Positions 8,563 through 17,164 of a stretch of 64,000 nt of DNA are shown in pieces (positions within the stretch are counted from its first letter, which is position 1; every line of letters starts with the position of its first letter). The position numbers and the translations under genes were made by a program. Location of the stretch: positions 62,001 through 126,000 of the forward strand of contig NZ_SRLE01000001.1 of assembly GCF_004745945.1 (NCBI RefSeq), read 5' to 3'. A model generated the notes under the pieces. That model was given only the letters and a program-made list of their open reading frames with translations, was not told the DNA's origin and searched no databases. The stretch is from Mangrovimicrobium sediminis. Lineage in GTDB: Bacteria; Pseudomonadota; Gammaproteobacteria; Pseudomonadales; Halieaceae.

Positions 8563-10088
8563 GCGAAGTCCTCCGGGAAATGCGCGAGCGCGCTGCGCAC
8601 CGGCGCCGGAGTCATGCCGCCCATGGCGCACAGCGAGGCCTGTTCCATGGTGTCGCACAATTCCTCGAGCAGCGCGAGCTCGCTGTGCGGCGCCTCGCGC
8701 GCGATAACGCGATCCAGCAATTCGGTACCGCGCACGGCGCCGATGCGGCACGGCGTGCACTTGCCGCAGGATTCCTCAGTGCAGAATGCCATCGCGAAGC
8801 GCGCCTGCCGTGCCATGTCGACGCTGTCGTCGAACAGCACCAGGCCGCCGTGGCCGAGCATGCCGCCGACCGCGGCCAGCGCCTCGTAGTCCAGCGGCGT
8901 ATCCCACAGGGACTCGGGTAAATAGGCACCCAACGGACCGCCCGCCTGCACCGCGCGCAGCGGCCGGCCGGAGCGGGTACCGCCGCCGAAGTCCTCCAGC
9001 AACTGCCGCAGGGTGACGCCGAAGGGCACTTCGACCAATCCTCCCCGACGCACATTGCCCGCCAATTGTACGCTCAGCGTGCCGCGCGAACGCCCTTCGC
9101 CGAGTGCGGCATAGGCCTGCGCGCCGTCGGCGATAACGGTGGTCGCGGCTGCCAGCGTGAGCACGTTGTGTACCAGCGTCGGCCGCCCGAACAGGCCCTG
9201 GTGCGCTGGCAGCGGTGGCTTCGCGCGCACCATGCCGCGGCGCCCCTCGAGGCTCTCGAGCAGCGCAGTTTCTTCACCACAGATATACGCACCGGCACCG
9301 ATACGCAGGTGGATACGGAAGCTGCGCTGGCTGCCGGCGAGGTTGCTGCCGAGGTAACCCGCGGCCTCGGCCTTGGCCAGCGCGACTCGCAGTACTTCGC
9401 GGGCGCGCGGGTATTCCGAGCGCAGGTAGATGTAGCCGGTGTCGGCGCCCACGGCCAGCCCGGCGATGGCCATGCCCTCGAGCAACTGGTAGGGGTCGGC
9501 CTCCAGCAGCAGGCGGTCGGCAAAGGTGCCGGAATCGCCCTCGTCCGCGTTGCACACGATGTATTTCTGCCCGGCGGGCGTGTCCATCACCGTGCGCCAC
9601 TTGATGCCGGCGGGGAACGCCGCGCCGCCGCGGCCGCGCAGGCCCGAGTCATCGATGGCCTGCACGATCTCCTCCGGGGCCATCTCAAGGGCACGCTCCA
9701 GGGCATCGAAGCCGCGCCGCAGCAGGTAGTCATCGAGGCTCAGGGGGTCGCCCAGTCCGGCGCGGGCGAAGGTCAGGCGTCGCTGGGCCGCGAACCACGG
9801 CAGCGCTTCCACATCGCCCAGAAATAGCGGGTGCTGTTCGCGGGCCTCGGGCGGCAGCGCGACGATAGCGTCCACCTCCGCCGCGCTCAGCGGCCCAAAG
9901 CCCACCCGGCGCCCGTGCTGCTCGATCTCCAGCAGGGGCTCCAGCCAGAATGCACCGCGCGAACCATTGCGCACGATGCGCCCGTATTCCCCGCGCGTCT
10001 CAAGCGCCGCGGCCAGGGCCTGCGCCACGTCATCCGCACCGACGGCGATAGCGGTGGTATCTGCGGGAACGAAATACCGCACGCTCAT
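8559..10088 (-). CDS. fdsB: NAD-dependent formate dehydrogenase, NADH-binding beta subunit
   Basis: A 509-residue NuoF-like flavoprotein that hands electrons from formate oxidation to NAD+. The first third looks like a thioredoxin-fold NuoE-type extension, then come the FMN/NADH motifs GRGGAAFPAGIKW, NADEGDSGTFADR and GAGAYICGEETALLESLEG, and the C-terminal [4Fe-4S] site ESCGKCTPCRIG with the fourth Cys in SLCAMGG. The start at 10,088 (MSVRYFVPADTT) overlaps the fdsG stop (ATGA). The order fdsG-fdsB-fdsA with four-base overlaps indicates one translationally coupled operon. Confidence 0.94.
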   Translation of the reverse strand: MSVRYFVPADTTAIAVGADDVAQALAAALETRGEYGRIVRNGSRGAFWLEPLLEIEQHGRRVGFGPLSAAEVDAIVALPPEAREQHPLFLGDVEALPWFAAQRRLTFARAGLGDPLSLDDYLLRRGFDALERALEMAPEEIVQAIDDSGLRGRGGAAFPAGIKWRTVMDTPAGQKYIVCNADEGDSGTFADRLLLEADPYQLLEGMAIAGLAVGADTGYIYLRSEYPRAREVLRVALAKAEAAGYLGSNLAGSQRSFRIHLRIGAGAYICGEETALLESLEGRRGMVRAKPPLPAHQGLFGRPTLVHNVLTLAAATTVIADGAQAYAALGEGRSRGTLSVQLAGNVRRGGLVEVPFGVTLRQLLEDFGGGTRSGRPLRAVQAGGPLGAYLPESLWDTPLDYEALAAVGGMLGHGGLVLFDDSVDMARQARFAMAFCTEESCGKCTPCRIGAVRGTELLDRVIAREAPHSELALLEELCDTMEQASLCAMGGMTPAPVRSALAHFPEDFA

Positions 10089-10552
10089 GACGCGCTCTCC
10101 AGCAGGCTGTCCAGCAATGCATCCAGCCGCGCAATATCGACCCGGGCATGGGTGGCATCGCCGATACGCAACGCCGGCGAGCAGGCGCAATTGCCCAGGC
10201 AGTAGACCGATTCGACAGTCAGTTCGCCATCCGCCGAGGACTGGCCCGGCTCGATACCCAGGCGCGCCTGCAGGTGCGCAACCAACGCCTCGCCGCCGGC
10301 CGCCTGGCAGGACTCGGCGCGACAGATGTGCAGGGTGTGACGACCGGCCGGTTGGCGGCGGAAGTCGTGATAGAAACTGATGACGCCTTCGACCTCCGCG
10401 GCGGAAAGCTGCATGGCCCGCGCAATGGGTGGCACAGCGTCCGCCGGGATATAGCCAAAGTCCGCCTGCACCGCGTGTAGCAGGGGCAGCAGCCCGCCGG
10501 GCTGATCCTGGTACTGGTATAAAAGCTGCGCCAGCAACTGCTCGCTTTCCAC
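10085..10552 (-). CDS. fdsG: NAD-dependent formate dehydrogenase gamma subunit (NuoE-like)
   Basis: A 155-residue NuoE-like [2Fe-2S] subunit. Conserved segments are GGLLPLLHAVQADFGYIP, EVEGVISFYHDFR, and the four cluster cysteines in CRAESCQ and CLGNCAC. I take GTG at 10,552 as the start, since VESEQLLAQLL lines up with the beginning of the family; a TTG at 10,612 would add 20 residues with no family resemblance. About 100 bases separate it from the fghA stop, so it either has its own promoter or belongs to a longer adhC-fghA-fds transcript. Confidence 0.9.
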   Translation of the reverse strand: MESEQLLAQLLYQYQDQPGGLLPLLHAVQADFGYIPADAVPPIARAMQLSAAEVEGVISFYHDFRRQPAGRHTLHICRAESCQAAGGEALVAHLQARLGIEPGQSSADGELTVESVYCLGNCACSPALRIGDATHARVDIARLDALLDSLLESAS

Positions 10553-10651
10553 GCAAGCGCCCCCGTTTTGGAATCCTGTTATGGGTGGGTACGGACTTAC
10601 AGTATCGCGCAATTCTCCGCGGGCGTCAGGCCGGCGCCCCGCACTGCCGTA

Positions 10652-11491
10652 TCACAGGTGCGAGGCGTGAAAGGCGATGTGCTCGCCGATGAATGTCGAT
10701 ATGAAGTAATAGGAGTGGTCGTAGTCGGGCTGCATGCGCAGGGTCAGCGGGTAGCCGGCTTCCTGCGCGGCCTCGCGCAACAGTTCGGGGCGCAGCTGCT
10801 CGGCGAGGAAGCCGTCCGCCTCGCCCTGGTCGACCAGCATCGGCAGGTGCTCCCCCGCCAGGCGGATCAGGCAGGTGCTGTCGTAGCTCTCCCAGGCCGC
10901 GCGGTCATCACCGAGGTAGTTGCCCAGGGCTTTTTCGCCCCAGGGACAACGGGTCGGCGAACAGATCGGCGCAAAGGCAGACACCGAACGAAAGCGGCCG
11001 GGGTTGCGCAGGGCAATCACCAGCGCGCCGTGCCCACCCATGGAGTGGCCACTGATCGCCGCGCGCGAGGTATCCAGCGGCAGGCCGGCCAGCGCCGCGG
11101 GCAGGTCCTCGAGCACGTAGTCGTACATGCGGTAGTGGGCCGACCACGGCGCGTTGGTCGCGTTGACGTAGAAACCGGCGCCGAGGCCGAAGTCCCAGGC
11201 GCCCTCAGGGTCGTCGGGCACGCCCTCGCCGCGCGGGCTGGTATCCGGCGCGACCAGGGCGACACCGTGCGCGGAGGCATAGCGCTGGGCGCCGGCCTTG
11301 GTGGTGAAGTTCTCGTCGTTGCAGGTGAGGCCGGACAGCCAGTAGAGGACAGGCACCGGCTCGCTCTCCGCCTGCGGCGGCAGGTACACCGCGAAGTGCA
11401 TATCGCAGTCCAGCGACGCCGCGCGGTGCGCAAAGCGCAGCTGGCGGCCGCCGAAGCAGCGGCTTTCGCCGACCAGTTCCAGTGCGCCCAT
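10652..11491 (-). CDS. fghA: S-formylglutathione hydrolase
   Basis: A 279-residue esterase-D family alpha/beta hydrolase. It hydrolyses S-formylglutathione to formate and glutathione, the second step of glutathione-dependent formaldehyde oxidation. The nucleophile elbow SGHSMGGHGAL is intact, and YWLSGLTCNDENF, the acid-bearing DQGEADGFL and the His of YDHSYYF match the family. The ATG at 11,491 shares its A with the adhC stop (TGATG), so the two are translationally coupled. The longer open frame upstream is only a shadow of adhC. Confidence 0.95.
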   Translation of the reverse strand: MGALELVGESRCFGGRQLRFAHRAASLDCDMHFAVYLPPQAESEPVPVLYWLSGLTCNDENFTTKAGAQRYASAHGVALVAPDTSPRGEGVPDDPEGAWDFGLGAGFYVNATNAPWSAHYRMYDYVLEDLPAALAGLPLDTSRAAISGHSMGGHGALVIALRNPGRFRSVSAFAPICSPTRCPWGEKALGNYLGDDRAAWESYDSTCLIRLAGEHLPMLVDQGEADGFLAEQLRPELLREAAQEAGYPLTLRMQPDYDHSYYFISTFIGEHIAFHASHL

Positions 11492-12597
11492 CAATACAGC
11501 ACCACGGAGCGGATGCTCTCGCCGGAGTGCATCAGGTCGAAGGCCGTGTTGATCTCCTCCAGCGGCATTGTGTGGGTAATCAGATCGTCGATGTTGATAC
11601 GCCCTTCCATGTACCAGTCGACGATCTTCGGCACGTCGGTACGGCCGCGCGCGCCGCCGAACGCGGTGCCGCGCCAGGAACGGCCGGTGACCAGTTGGAA
11701 CGGGCGGGTGGAAATTTCCTGGCCGGCGCCGGCGACGCCGATGATGCAGCTCTGGCCCCAGCCCTTGTGGCAGCACTCCAGCGCCTGGCGCATGACGTTG
11801 ACGTTGCCGATGCACTCGAAGCTATAGTCGACGCCACCGCCAGTCATTTCGACGAGGTGGCCGACCACGTCGTCCACGTCTTTGGGGTTGACGAAGTCGG
11901 TCATACCGAACTGCGTGGCCAGCGGCACCTTGTCCGGGTTCAGGTCCACACCGATAATCCGCGACGCGCCGACCATGCGCGCCCCCTGGATGACGTTGAG
12001 GCCGATACCGCCGAGACCGAACACCGCTACCGTGGAACCGGGCTCGACCTTCATGGTGAAAGCGACGGCGCCGATGCCCGTGGTGACGCCACAGCCGATG
12101 TAGCAGATCTTGTCGAAGGGCGCGTCCTCGCGCACCTTGGCCAAAGCGATTTCCGGCATCACCGTGTAATTGGAAAACGTGGAACAGCCCATGTAGTGGA
12201 GGATGGGCTTGCCGTCGAGGGTGAAGCGGCTGCTGCCGTCGGGCATCACACCGCGGCCCTGGGTCTCGCGAATCGCCTGGCACAGGTTGGTCTTGGGGTG
12301 CAGGCAGAAATCGCACTCGCGACACTCGGGCGTGTACAGCGGGATCACGTGATCACCGGGCTTGAGGCTTTTCACCCCGGGGCCGACCTCGACCACGACA
12401 CCGGCACCCTCGTGGCCGAGAATCGCCGGGAAAGCGCCCTCCGGGTCGTCGCCGGACAGCGTGAAGGCGTCGGTGTGGCACACGCCCGTCGCCTTGACCT
12501 CGACCAGGACCTCACCCGCGCGTGGCCCCTCCAGGTCTACCTCGACGATCTCCAGCGGTTTGCCGGCCTGGAAGGCCACGGCGGCTTTAGTCTTCAT
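11491..12597 (-). CDS. adhC: S-(hydroxymethyl)glutathione dehydrogenase / class III alcohol dehydrogenase
   Basis: A 368-residue zinc alcohol dehydrogenase, also known as FrmA. It oxidises S-hydroxymethylglutathione (formed from formaldehyde and glutathione) to S-formylglutathione with NAD+; the family can also reduce S-nitrosoglutathione. Catalytic-zinc residues lie in GVCHTD and GHEGAG, structural-zinc cysteines in [15 protein letters not shown], and the Rossmann motif is [14 protein letters not shown]. The start at 12,597 (MKTKAAVAF) has a GGGAG site. It is the first gene of the minus-strand run, with a TATAAT element about 37 bases upstream. Confidence 0.96.
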   Translation of the reverse strand: MKTKAAVAFQAGKPLEIVEVDLEGPRAGEVLVEVKATGVCHTDAFTLSGDDPEGAFPAILGHEGAGVVVEVGPGVKSLKPGDHVIPLYTPECRECDFCLHPKTNLCQAIRETQGRGVMPDGSSRFTLDGKPILHYMGCSTFSNYTVMPEIALAKVREDAPFDKICYIGCGVTTGIGAVAFTMKVEPGSTVAVFGLGGIGLNVIQGARMVGASRIIGVDLNPDKVPLATQFGMTDFVNPKDVDDVVGHLVEMTGGGVDYSFECIGNVNVMRQALECCHKGWGQSCIIGVAGAGQEISTRPFQLVTGRSWRGTAFGGARGRTDVPKIVDWYMEGRINIDDLITHTMPLEEINTAFDLMHSGESIRSVVLY

Positions 12598-12620
12598 GCA
12601 ATTGCTCCCGGGTGGTGAAT

Positions 12621-12650
12621 TTCGGATGCGCACATTATAGGGGCTATACT
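12621..12650 (+). promoter_or_regulatory. Possible promoter of the crotonase gene
   Basis: TATACT at 12,645-12,650 with a weak TTCGGA at 12,621-12,626 (18-base spacer) precedes the enoyl-CoA hydratase gene on the plus strand. It interleaves with the divergent adhC -10 element, so transcription in the two directions may interfere. Confidence 0.35.
12634..12639 (-). promoter_or_regulatory. Probable -10 element of the adhC promoter
   Basis: The minus strand carries a perfect TATAAT here, 36 bases upstream of the adhC start codon. No good -35 sits 16-18 bases further upstream (the match is GGGTGT-like), so the promoter may need an activator. No FrmR-type repressor gene is in the window. Confidence 0.45.
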
Positions 12651-12700
12651 GCGCGAACACCCACCCCCCGACCAACGTCTAAACAGGAGACAGCCCCGCC

Positions 12701-13522
12701 ATGAGCGAACCGGTCAGCGTGCATATCGAAAACCACGTGGCGGAAGTCCGCCTCAACCGGCCGGAGAAAATGAACGCGCTCTCCTGGGCGATGTTCGAAG
12801 CGCTCACCGAGGTGGGCCAGTCACTGGCGCGCGACCGCGAGGTGCGCGCGGTAGTCCTCACTGGTGCGGGCGATCACTTCTGCGCGGGGATGGACCTGGA
12901 GAACTTCGCCAACGTTTCACCCGAGGACGATTTCTTCCGCCCCGGGCGCGGCGGCGAGTGGCCCAACTACTACCAGTCGCCGGCGCGGGTCTGGCGCGAG
13001 GTGCCGGCGCCGGTGATTTGCGCCCTGCACGGCGTGGCCTACGGCGGCGGCCTGCAGATCGCCCTCGGCGCCGATGTGCGCATCGCCCACCCCACGACGC
13101 GGCTGTCGGTGATGGAGATCAAATGGGGGCTGATACCTGACATGTCCGCATCGCAGACGCTGCGCCACCTGGTGCGTGTGGACGTGGCCAAGGAACTCAC
13201 CTTCACTGGCCGGGTCGTAGAGGGCTCGGAGGCGCTGGAGCTGGGCCTGGTGACCCGCCTGGCCGATGACCCGCTGGCCGAGGCCCGCGACCTCGCCGCC
13301 AGTATCGCCGCGCGCAATCCCGACGCCATCGCCCTGGCCAAGCGCCTGTTCGACACCACCCGCGATGGCGACGAAACCGCGGGGCTGGAAACGGAAGAGC
13401 GCCTGCAAAAACGCCTGCTCGGCAGCGCCAACCAGATGGAGGCACTGATGGCCGGCCTGGAACGCCGGCCCGGCGCATTTGGCCCGCGCGGCTTCGCCAC
13501 CTTCGACGACATCGACAACTGA
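12701..13522 (+). CDS. Crotonase / enoyl-CoA hydratase family protein
   Basis: A 273-residue crotonase-fold protein. It shows the CoA-binding and oxyanion-hole segments RLNRPEKMNALSW, AVVLTGAGDHFCAGMDL and ICALHGVAYGGGLQIALGAD. The position usually occupied by the first catalytic Glu falls in IKWGLIPDMSASQTL, where Glu is replaced by an aliphatic/Asp context, so hydratase activity is not assured and another crotonase reaction (isomerase, hydrolase) is possible. An AGGAGA site precedes the ATG. It starts a three-gene plus-strand run with the YghU-type GST 11 bases downstream. The CoA substrate is unknown. Confidence 0.8.
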   Translation: MSEPVSVHIENHVAEVRLNRPEKMNALSWAMFEALTEVGQSLARDREVRAVVLTGAGDHFCAGMDLENFANVSPEDDFFRPGRGGEWPNYYQSPARVWREVPAPVICALHGVAYGGGLQIALGADVRIAHPTTRLSVMEIKWGLIPDMSASQTLRHLVRVDVAKELTFTGRVVEGSEALELGLVTRLADDPLAEARDLAASIAARNPDAIALAKRLFDTTRDGDETAGLETEERLQKRLLGSANQMEALMAGLERRPGAFGPRGFATFDDIDN

Positions 13523-13533
13523 CCGGAGACCGC

Positions 13534-14367
13534 ATGAACGGCTACATCCCCCCCCGGGTCTGGACCTGGGACAGCGAAAACGGCGGCCGCTTTGCCGCCA
13601 TCAACCGCCCGGTGGCGGGCGCCACCCACGAACGTGAACTGCCGGTGGGCCGCCACCCGCTGCAGCTGTATTCGCTGGGCACGCCGAATGGCCAGAAAGC
13701 GACCATCATGCTCGAGGAACTGCTGGCCCTGGGTATCGCGGACGCCGAGTACAACGCCCACCTGGTGGATATCAGCGAGGGCCACCAGTTCAGCTCGGGG
13801 TTTGTCGAGGTCAATCCCAATTCCAAGATTCCCGCACTGGTCGACTACAGTGTCGACCCGCCGCAGCGGGTGTTCGAGTCCGGCGCCATCCTCGTCTATC
13901 TCGCGGAAAAGTTCGATGTCCTGCTGCCCACGGAGCGAGGCCCACGGGCCGAGTGCCTGTCCTGGCTGTTCTGGCAGGTGGGCAGCACCCCCTTCCTCGG
14001 CGGTGGCTTCGGCCATTTCTACGCCTACGCGCCGGAGAAGTTCGAGTACCCGATCAACCGCTACGCCATGGAGGTCAAGCGCCAGCTGGACGTACTCGAC
14101 CAGCGCCTGGCCGAGTCGCCCTACCTGGCCGGGGACGCCTACACCATCGCCGACATCGCCACCTATCCCTGGTACGGCCAGCTGGTGATCGGCGACATCT
14201 ACAAGGCGCAGGAATTCCTCGACGTGGACAGCTATGCGAACGTGCAGCGCTGGGCGCGGGAGGTCGCAGCGCGCCCCGGGGTGCAGCGCGGCTCGCGGGT
14301 CAACCGCAGCGCGGACGGGGAGTCCAACGGCGTGCCCGAACGCCACGAGGCCAGCGACCTGGATTGA
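13534..14367 (+). CDS. yghU: YghU-type glutathione S-transferase / disulfide oxidoreductase
   Basis: A 277-residue member of the nu-class GST family typified by E. coli YghU, which binds two glutathione molecules and reduces disulfides or peroxides. The thioredoxin-like half contains LYSLGTPNGQKATIMLEELL and NPNSKIPALVDY with VFESGAILVYLAEKF; the helical half contains FLGGGFGHFYAYAPEKFEYPINRYAMEVKRQLDVLD and AGDAYTIADIATYPW. These blocks are close to YghU throughout. It lies 11 bases after the crotonase gene and 12 bases before a membrane protease, probably in one transcript. Confidence 0.88.
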   Translation: MNGYIPPRVWTWDSENGGRFAAINRPVAGATHERELPVGRHPLQLYSLGTPNGQKATIMLEELLALGIADAEYNAHLVDISEGHQFSSGFVEVNPNSKIPALVDYSVDPPQRVFESGAILVYLAEKFDVLLPTERGPRAECLSWLFWQVGSTPFLGGGFGHFYAYAPEKFEYPINRYAMEVKRQLDVLDQRLAESPYLAGDAYTIADIATYPWYGQLVIGDIYKAQEFLDVDSYANVQRWAREVAARPGVQRGSRVNRSADGESNGVPERHEASDLD

Positions 14368-14379
14368 CAGGTCCGCACC

Positions 14380-14925
14380 ATGAACCCGGAACAGGAAGTA
14401 GCACGCAGCCAGAAGCGCATGGGACTGGGCATGCTGGCGCTTGCCTGGGTGGTGATCATCGGACTGGTCGGCTGGTTCTTCAACGATATGCTGGCCGCGC
14501 GGGTCAACCCCAACAGCAACGTCGCGTCATCCCTGGGCGCCGACGGCGTGCGCGAGGTGGTCCTGCAACGCAACCGCTATGGTCACTACGTGGCCAGCGG
14601 CGAAATCAACGGCCAGCCGGTCACCTTCATGCTGGATACCGGCGCCACCGGCGTCGCGATCCCGCCACGGATTGCCAGTCAACTGGGATTGCGGCGCGGT
14701 ATGGCTTACCAGAGCGAGACCGCTAACGGCTCGACGCTCAGTTACGCCACCCAGTTGGAGCGCGTGGCGTTGGGCGATATCGTCATGCAGGAGGTGCCGG
14801 CGGCCATCGTCACCGGCATGGAGTTCGAGCAGGTATTGTTGGGAATGACCTTCCTCAAGCACATCGAGTTCAGCCAGCGCGGGGACCAGCTGACCCTGCG
14901 CCAGTACCCGCAGGCGAACAGGTGA
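14380..14925 (+). CDS. Membrane-anchored retropepsin-like aspartic protease (TIGR02281 type)
   Basis: A 181-residue protein with one N-terminal membrane helix (about residues 15-35, LGMLALAWVVIIGLVGWFF) and a clan AA domain. The active-site motif FMLDTGATGVAIP (D86) is intact and the C-terminal ILLG-like element appears as QVLLGMTFLKHIEF. Proteins of this group act as dimers, each supplying one Asp, and would face the periplasm here. Substrates are unknown for nearly all members. It ends 4 bases before the stop of a minus-strand small exported protein. Confidence 0.82.
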   Translation: MNPEQEVARSQKRMGLGMLALAWVVIIGLVGWFFNDMLAARVNPNSNVASSLGADGVREVVLQRNRYGHYVASGEINGQPVTFMLDTGATGVAIPPRIASQLGLRRGMAYQSETANGSTLSYATQLERVALGDIVMQEVPAAIVTGMEFEQVLLGMTFLKHIEFSQRGDQLTLRQYPQANR

Positions 14926-14928
14926 TCG

Positions 14929-15264
14929 CTAGAAGGTGTAGATACCGGTAGGGATACGGCGCATTTCCAGGCCTCCCTGCCCGGCGCCCACCGCAAACAG
15001 GCCATCGATGCCCACGTAGTGAACGGGGGTCGCCAACTCCGGCGGCACAACCGTGCTCGCGCTCAGCGGCTGGCCGAGGCTGAGGGGCTGCAGGTAGGCA
15101 GAGGGTAATACCAGGCGCGTGGCGACCGGCGAAGGCTCCGCCGCGCGCACGACGCGGTCTGCTCGCTCCGCCCGGGCGGATTGCGCGCCGGGCGCAGCGA
15201 CAACCTGCGCTGCGCCAGCGGCGAGAAGAACCAGAGCTGCCAGGGTGCCGATTGTTCTGTGCAT
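14929..15264 (-). CDS. Small exported protein of unknown function
   Basis: A 111-residue protein that I do not recognise. It starts MHRTIGTLAALVLLAAGAAQVVAA, a good signal peptide, and a GGAGG ribosome site lies 8 bases before this ATG, which decides the start over one 21 bases upstream. The mature part is Ala/Arg/Pro rich at first, then has LPSAYLQPLSLGQPL and a VHYVGIDGLFAVGAGQGG stretch that could be a short beta region. It has no cysteines in the mature part. It is convergent with the aspartic protease gene. Confidence 0.6.
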   Translation of the reverse strand: MHRTIGTLAALVLLAAGAAQVVAAPGAQSARAERADRVVRAAEPSPVATRLVLPSAYLQPLSLGQPLSASTVVPPELATPVHYVGIDGLFAVGAGQGGLEMRRIPTGIYTF

Positions 15265-15371
15265 GGTGACTACCTCCATCTGCATCCGAGCAGTTGATAC
15301 GCTAAGTGTGCGTCAATGGCCGGTTAACCTGTGGCGGAGAAATGTAAAGAAACGTAAACCGCCACCGACAC

Positions 15372-16352
15372 TCACTCCAGGTCGAGAATCACCTTACCGC
15401 GGGCGCGGCGCTCGGCCAGGCAGTTGAAGGCATCGGCGTAGTGCTCCAGCGGGAACACGTCGGTGACCACCGGTTTCAGCTTGCCCTGCGCAAACAGCGC
15501 CCAAAGTTCCTCCACGTTGCGCTGGTTGCACTCCGGTTCCTCGCCGGTAAACCGGCCGTAGAACACGCCGACAATCGCGCAGCCCTTGAGCAGTGCCAGG
15601 TTCAGCGGGATTTTCGGGATCGGCCCGCTGGCGAAACCGATCACCAGGTAGCGGCCGTTCCAGGCCATATTGCGCAGTGCCGCCTCGGTAAAGTCGCCGC
15701 CTACCGGGTCGTAGACCACATCGACACCGCGCCCGCCGGTCATGGTCTTCAGCGTGGACTTGAGGTCGACCTCGCTGTAGTTGATGACTTCGTCCGCACC
15801 CAGTTGCCGGCACAGCGCCAGTTTCTCCTCGCTGCTCGCCGCGGCGATCACGTGGGCGCCCATCAGCTTGCCGATCTCCACCGCCGTGGCGCCCACGCCC
15901 CCAGCGGCCCCCAGCACCAGCAGGGTCTCGCCGGGCTGCAGGTTCGCGCGCTGCTTGAGCGCGTGATAGGACGTAAAGTAGGTCAGGCTGACGCCGGCGG
16001 CCTGCACGAAGTTTAGGCCCTCTGGCATGGGGTACACATCCGCCTCGGGCACGGCGCGCCGCGCGGCGAAGGCCTGGTGGGTACCGGCGGAGATCACCTT
16101 GTCGCCGGGGCGGAAGCGCGTGACGCCCTCGCCCACCGCGAGCACCACGCCCGCGCACTCGGCGCCGGGCACGAAGGGCAGATCCGGCTGGGTCTGGTAC
16201 TTGCCCTGGATCATCAGCAGGTCGGGAAAGTTGAGCCCCGCAGCCTTTACCTCGAGCAGCACCTCTCCCGGGCCGCACTCGGGCTCGGGCCAGTCCTGCG
16301 CCAGTTCCAGCGTCTCGGCGGGACCGTGTGCTCGGCAAACGATGGCTTTCAT
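15372..16352 (-). CDS. NAD(P)H:quinone oxidoreductase, zeta-crystallin type (MDR family)
   Basis: A 326-residue medium-chain dehydrogenase/reductase without zinc ligands. It begins MKAIVCRAHGPAETLEL and carries AAGLNFPDLLMIQGKYQ, the NADPH-binding LVLGAAGGVGATAVEIGKL, and GGRGVDVVYDPVGGD, all typical of quinone oxidoreductase/acyl-CoA-linked reductases of this group. The expected role is one- or two-electron reduction of quinones or enones using NADPH. An AGGAGA site precedes the ATG at 16,352. It is a single gene, divergent from the peroxiredoxin gene. Confidence 0.85.
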   Translation of the reverse strand: MKAIVCRAHGPAETLELAQDWPEPECGPGEVLLEVKAAGLNFPDLLMIQGKYQTQPDLPFVPGAECAGVVLAVGEGVTRFRPGDKVISAGTHQAFAARRAVPEADVYPMPEGLNFVQAAGVSLTYFTSYHALKQRANLQPGETLLVLGAAGGVGATAVEIGKLMGAHVIAAASSEEKLALCRQLGADEVINYSEVDLKSTLKTMTGGRGVDVVYDPVGGDFTEAALRNMAWNGRYLVIGFASGPIPKIPLNLALLKGCAIVGVFYGRFTGEEPECNQRNVEELWALFAQGKLKPVVTDVFPLEHYADAFNCLAERRARGKVILDLE

Positions 16353-16547
16353 GCATTCTCTCCTGGGTCTTATTGTGGCGTCGGCGACGGCTGTCGCGAC
16401 ACGGGCAGGGACGCCCGCGCCCGGGCATGTTAGCAGGCGTGCGCCCGGCGCAAAAACCCGATTGTCACCATTGATTTATCCGATTGGTAAAACCACGGTC
16501 GATTGATTACCGTAAAAGCATACAGTTACCCAACCGAGGAATACGAC

Positions 16548-17120
16548 ATGGCAGTTATCGAACGCGTCCCCAGCGTCACCTTCAAGACCCGCGTGCGGGA
16601 CGACTCCGTTGATGGACCCAACCCCTACCGCTGGGAGGACAAGACCACCGAGGACATCTTCGGCGGCAAGAAAGTCGTGGTATTTTCCCTGCCGGGCGCC
16701 TTCACGCCGACCTGCTCCTCCAACCACCTGCCGCGCTACGAGGAGCTGTACGACGAGTTCAAGGCCCAGGGCGTCGACGAGATCATCTGCATCTCGGTCA
16801 ACGACGCGTTCGTAATGTTCCAGTGGGGGCGCCACATCGGCAACGAGAAAATCTTCCTGCTGCCCGACGGCAACGGTGAGTTCACCCGCAAGATGGGCAT
16901 GCTGGTGGACAAGTCCAACCTGGGCTTCGGCATGCGCAGCTGGCGCTACTCCATGCTGGTGGACGACTGCAAGATCGAGAAAATCTTCGTGGAGCCGGAC
17001 TTCGGCGACCTGTGCCCGACCGACCCCTTCGAGGTCTCCGACGCGGACACCATGCTGGCCTACCTCAAGGGCGTGGAGCCGGGTGGGGTGAGCAAGCCGG
17101 TGCTCGACTTCGTCGGCTGA
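16548..17120 (+). CDS. Peroxiredoxin of the Prx5 family
   Basis: A 190-residue thiol peroxidase. The peroxidatic cysteine is C56 in the motif [16 protein letters not shown], with the Prx5-type continuation [16 protein letters not shown]. It has no C-terminal glutaredoxin domain, unlike the fused Prx5-Grx proteins, so reduction probably depends on a separate glutaredoxin or thioredoxin. Two further cysteines (DDCKIEK and GDLCPTD) could act as resolving residues. The start at 16,548 ([10 protein letters not shown]) has a GAGGA site; a TTG at 16,503 opens the same frame but has no such site. Confidence 0.9.
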   Translation: MAVIERVPSVTFKTRVRDDSVDGPNPYRWEDKTTEDIFGGKKVVVFSLPGAFTPTCSSNHLPRYEELYDEFKAQGVDEIICISVNDAFVMFQWGRHIGNEKIFLLPDGNGEFTRKMGMLVDKSNLGFGMRSWRYSMLVDDCKIEKIFVEPDFGDLCPTDPFEVSDADTMLAYLKGVEPGGVSKPVLDFVG

Positions 17121-17141
17121 GAACAACTCTCCGGGAAACGC

Positions 17142-17164
17142 GCGACGCCCTACACGGGCGTCGC
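17142..17164. terminator. Hairpin between convergent peroxiredoxin and VPLPA-CTERM genes
   Basis: A perfect 9-bp inverted repeat (GCGACGCCC / GGGCGTCGC) with a 5-base TACAC loop lies just past the peroxiredoxin stop and overlaps the end of the opposite gene. There is no T-tract on either side, so it may be a weak bidirectional terminator. Confidence 0.4.
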
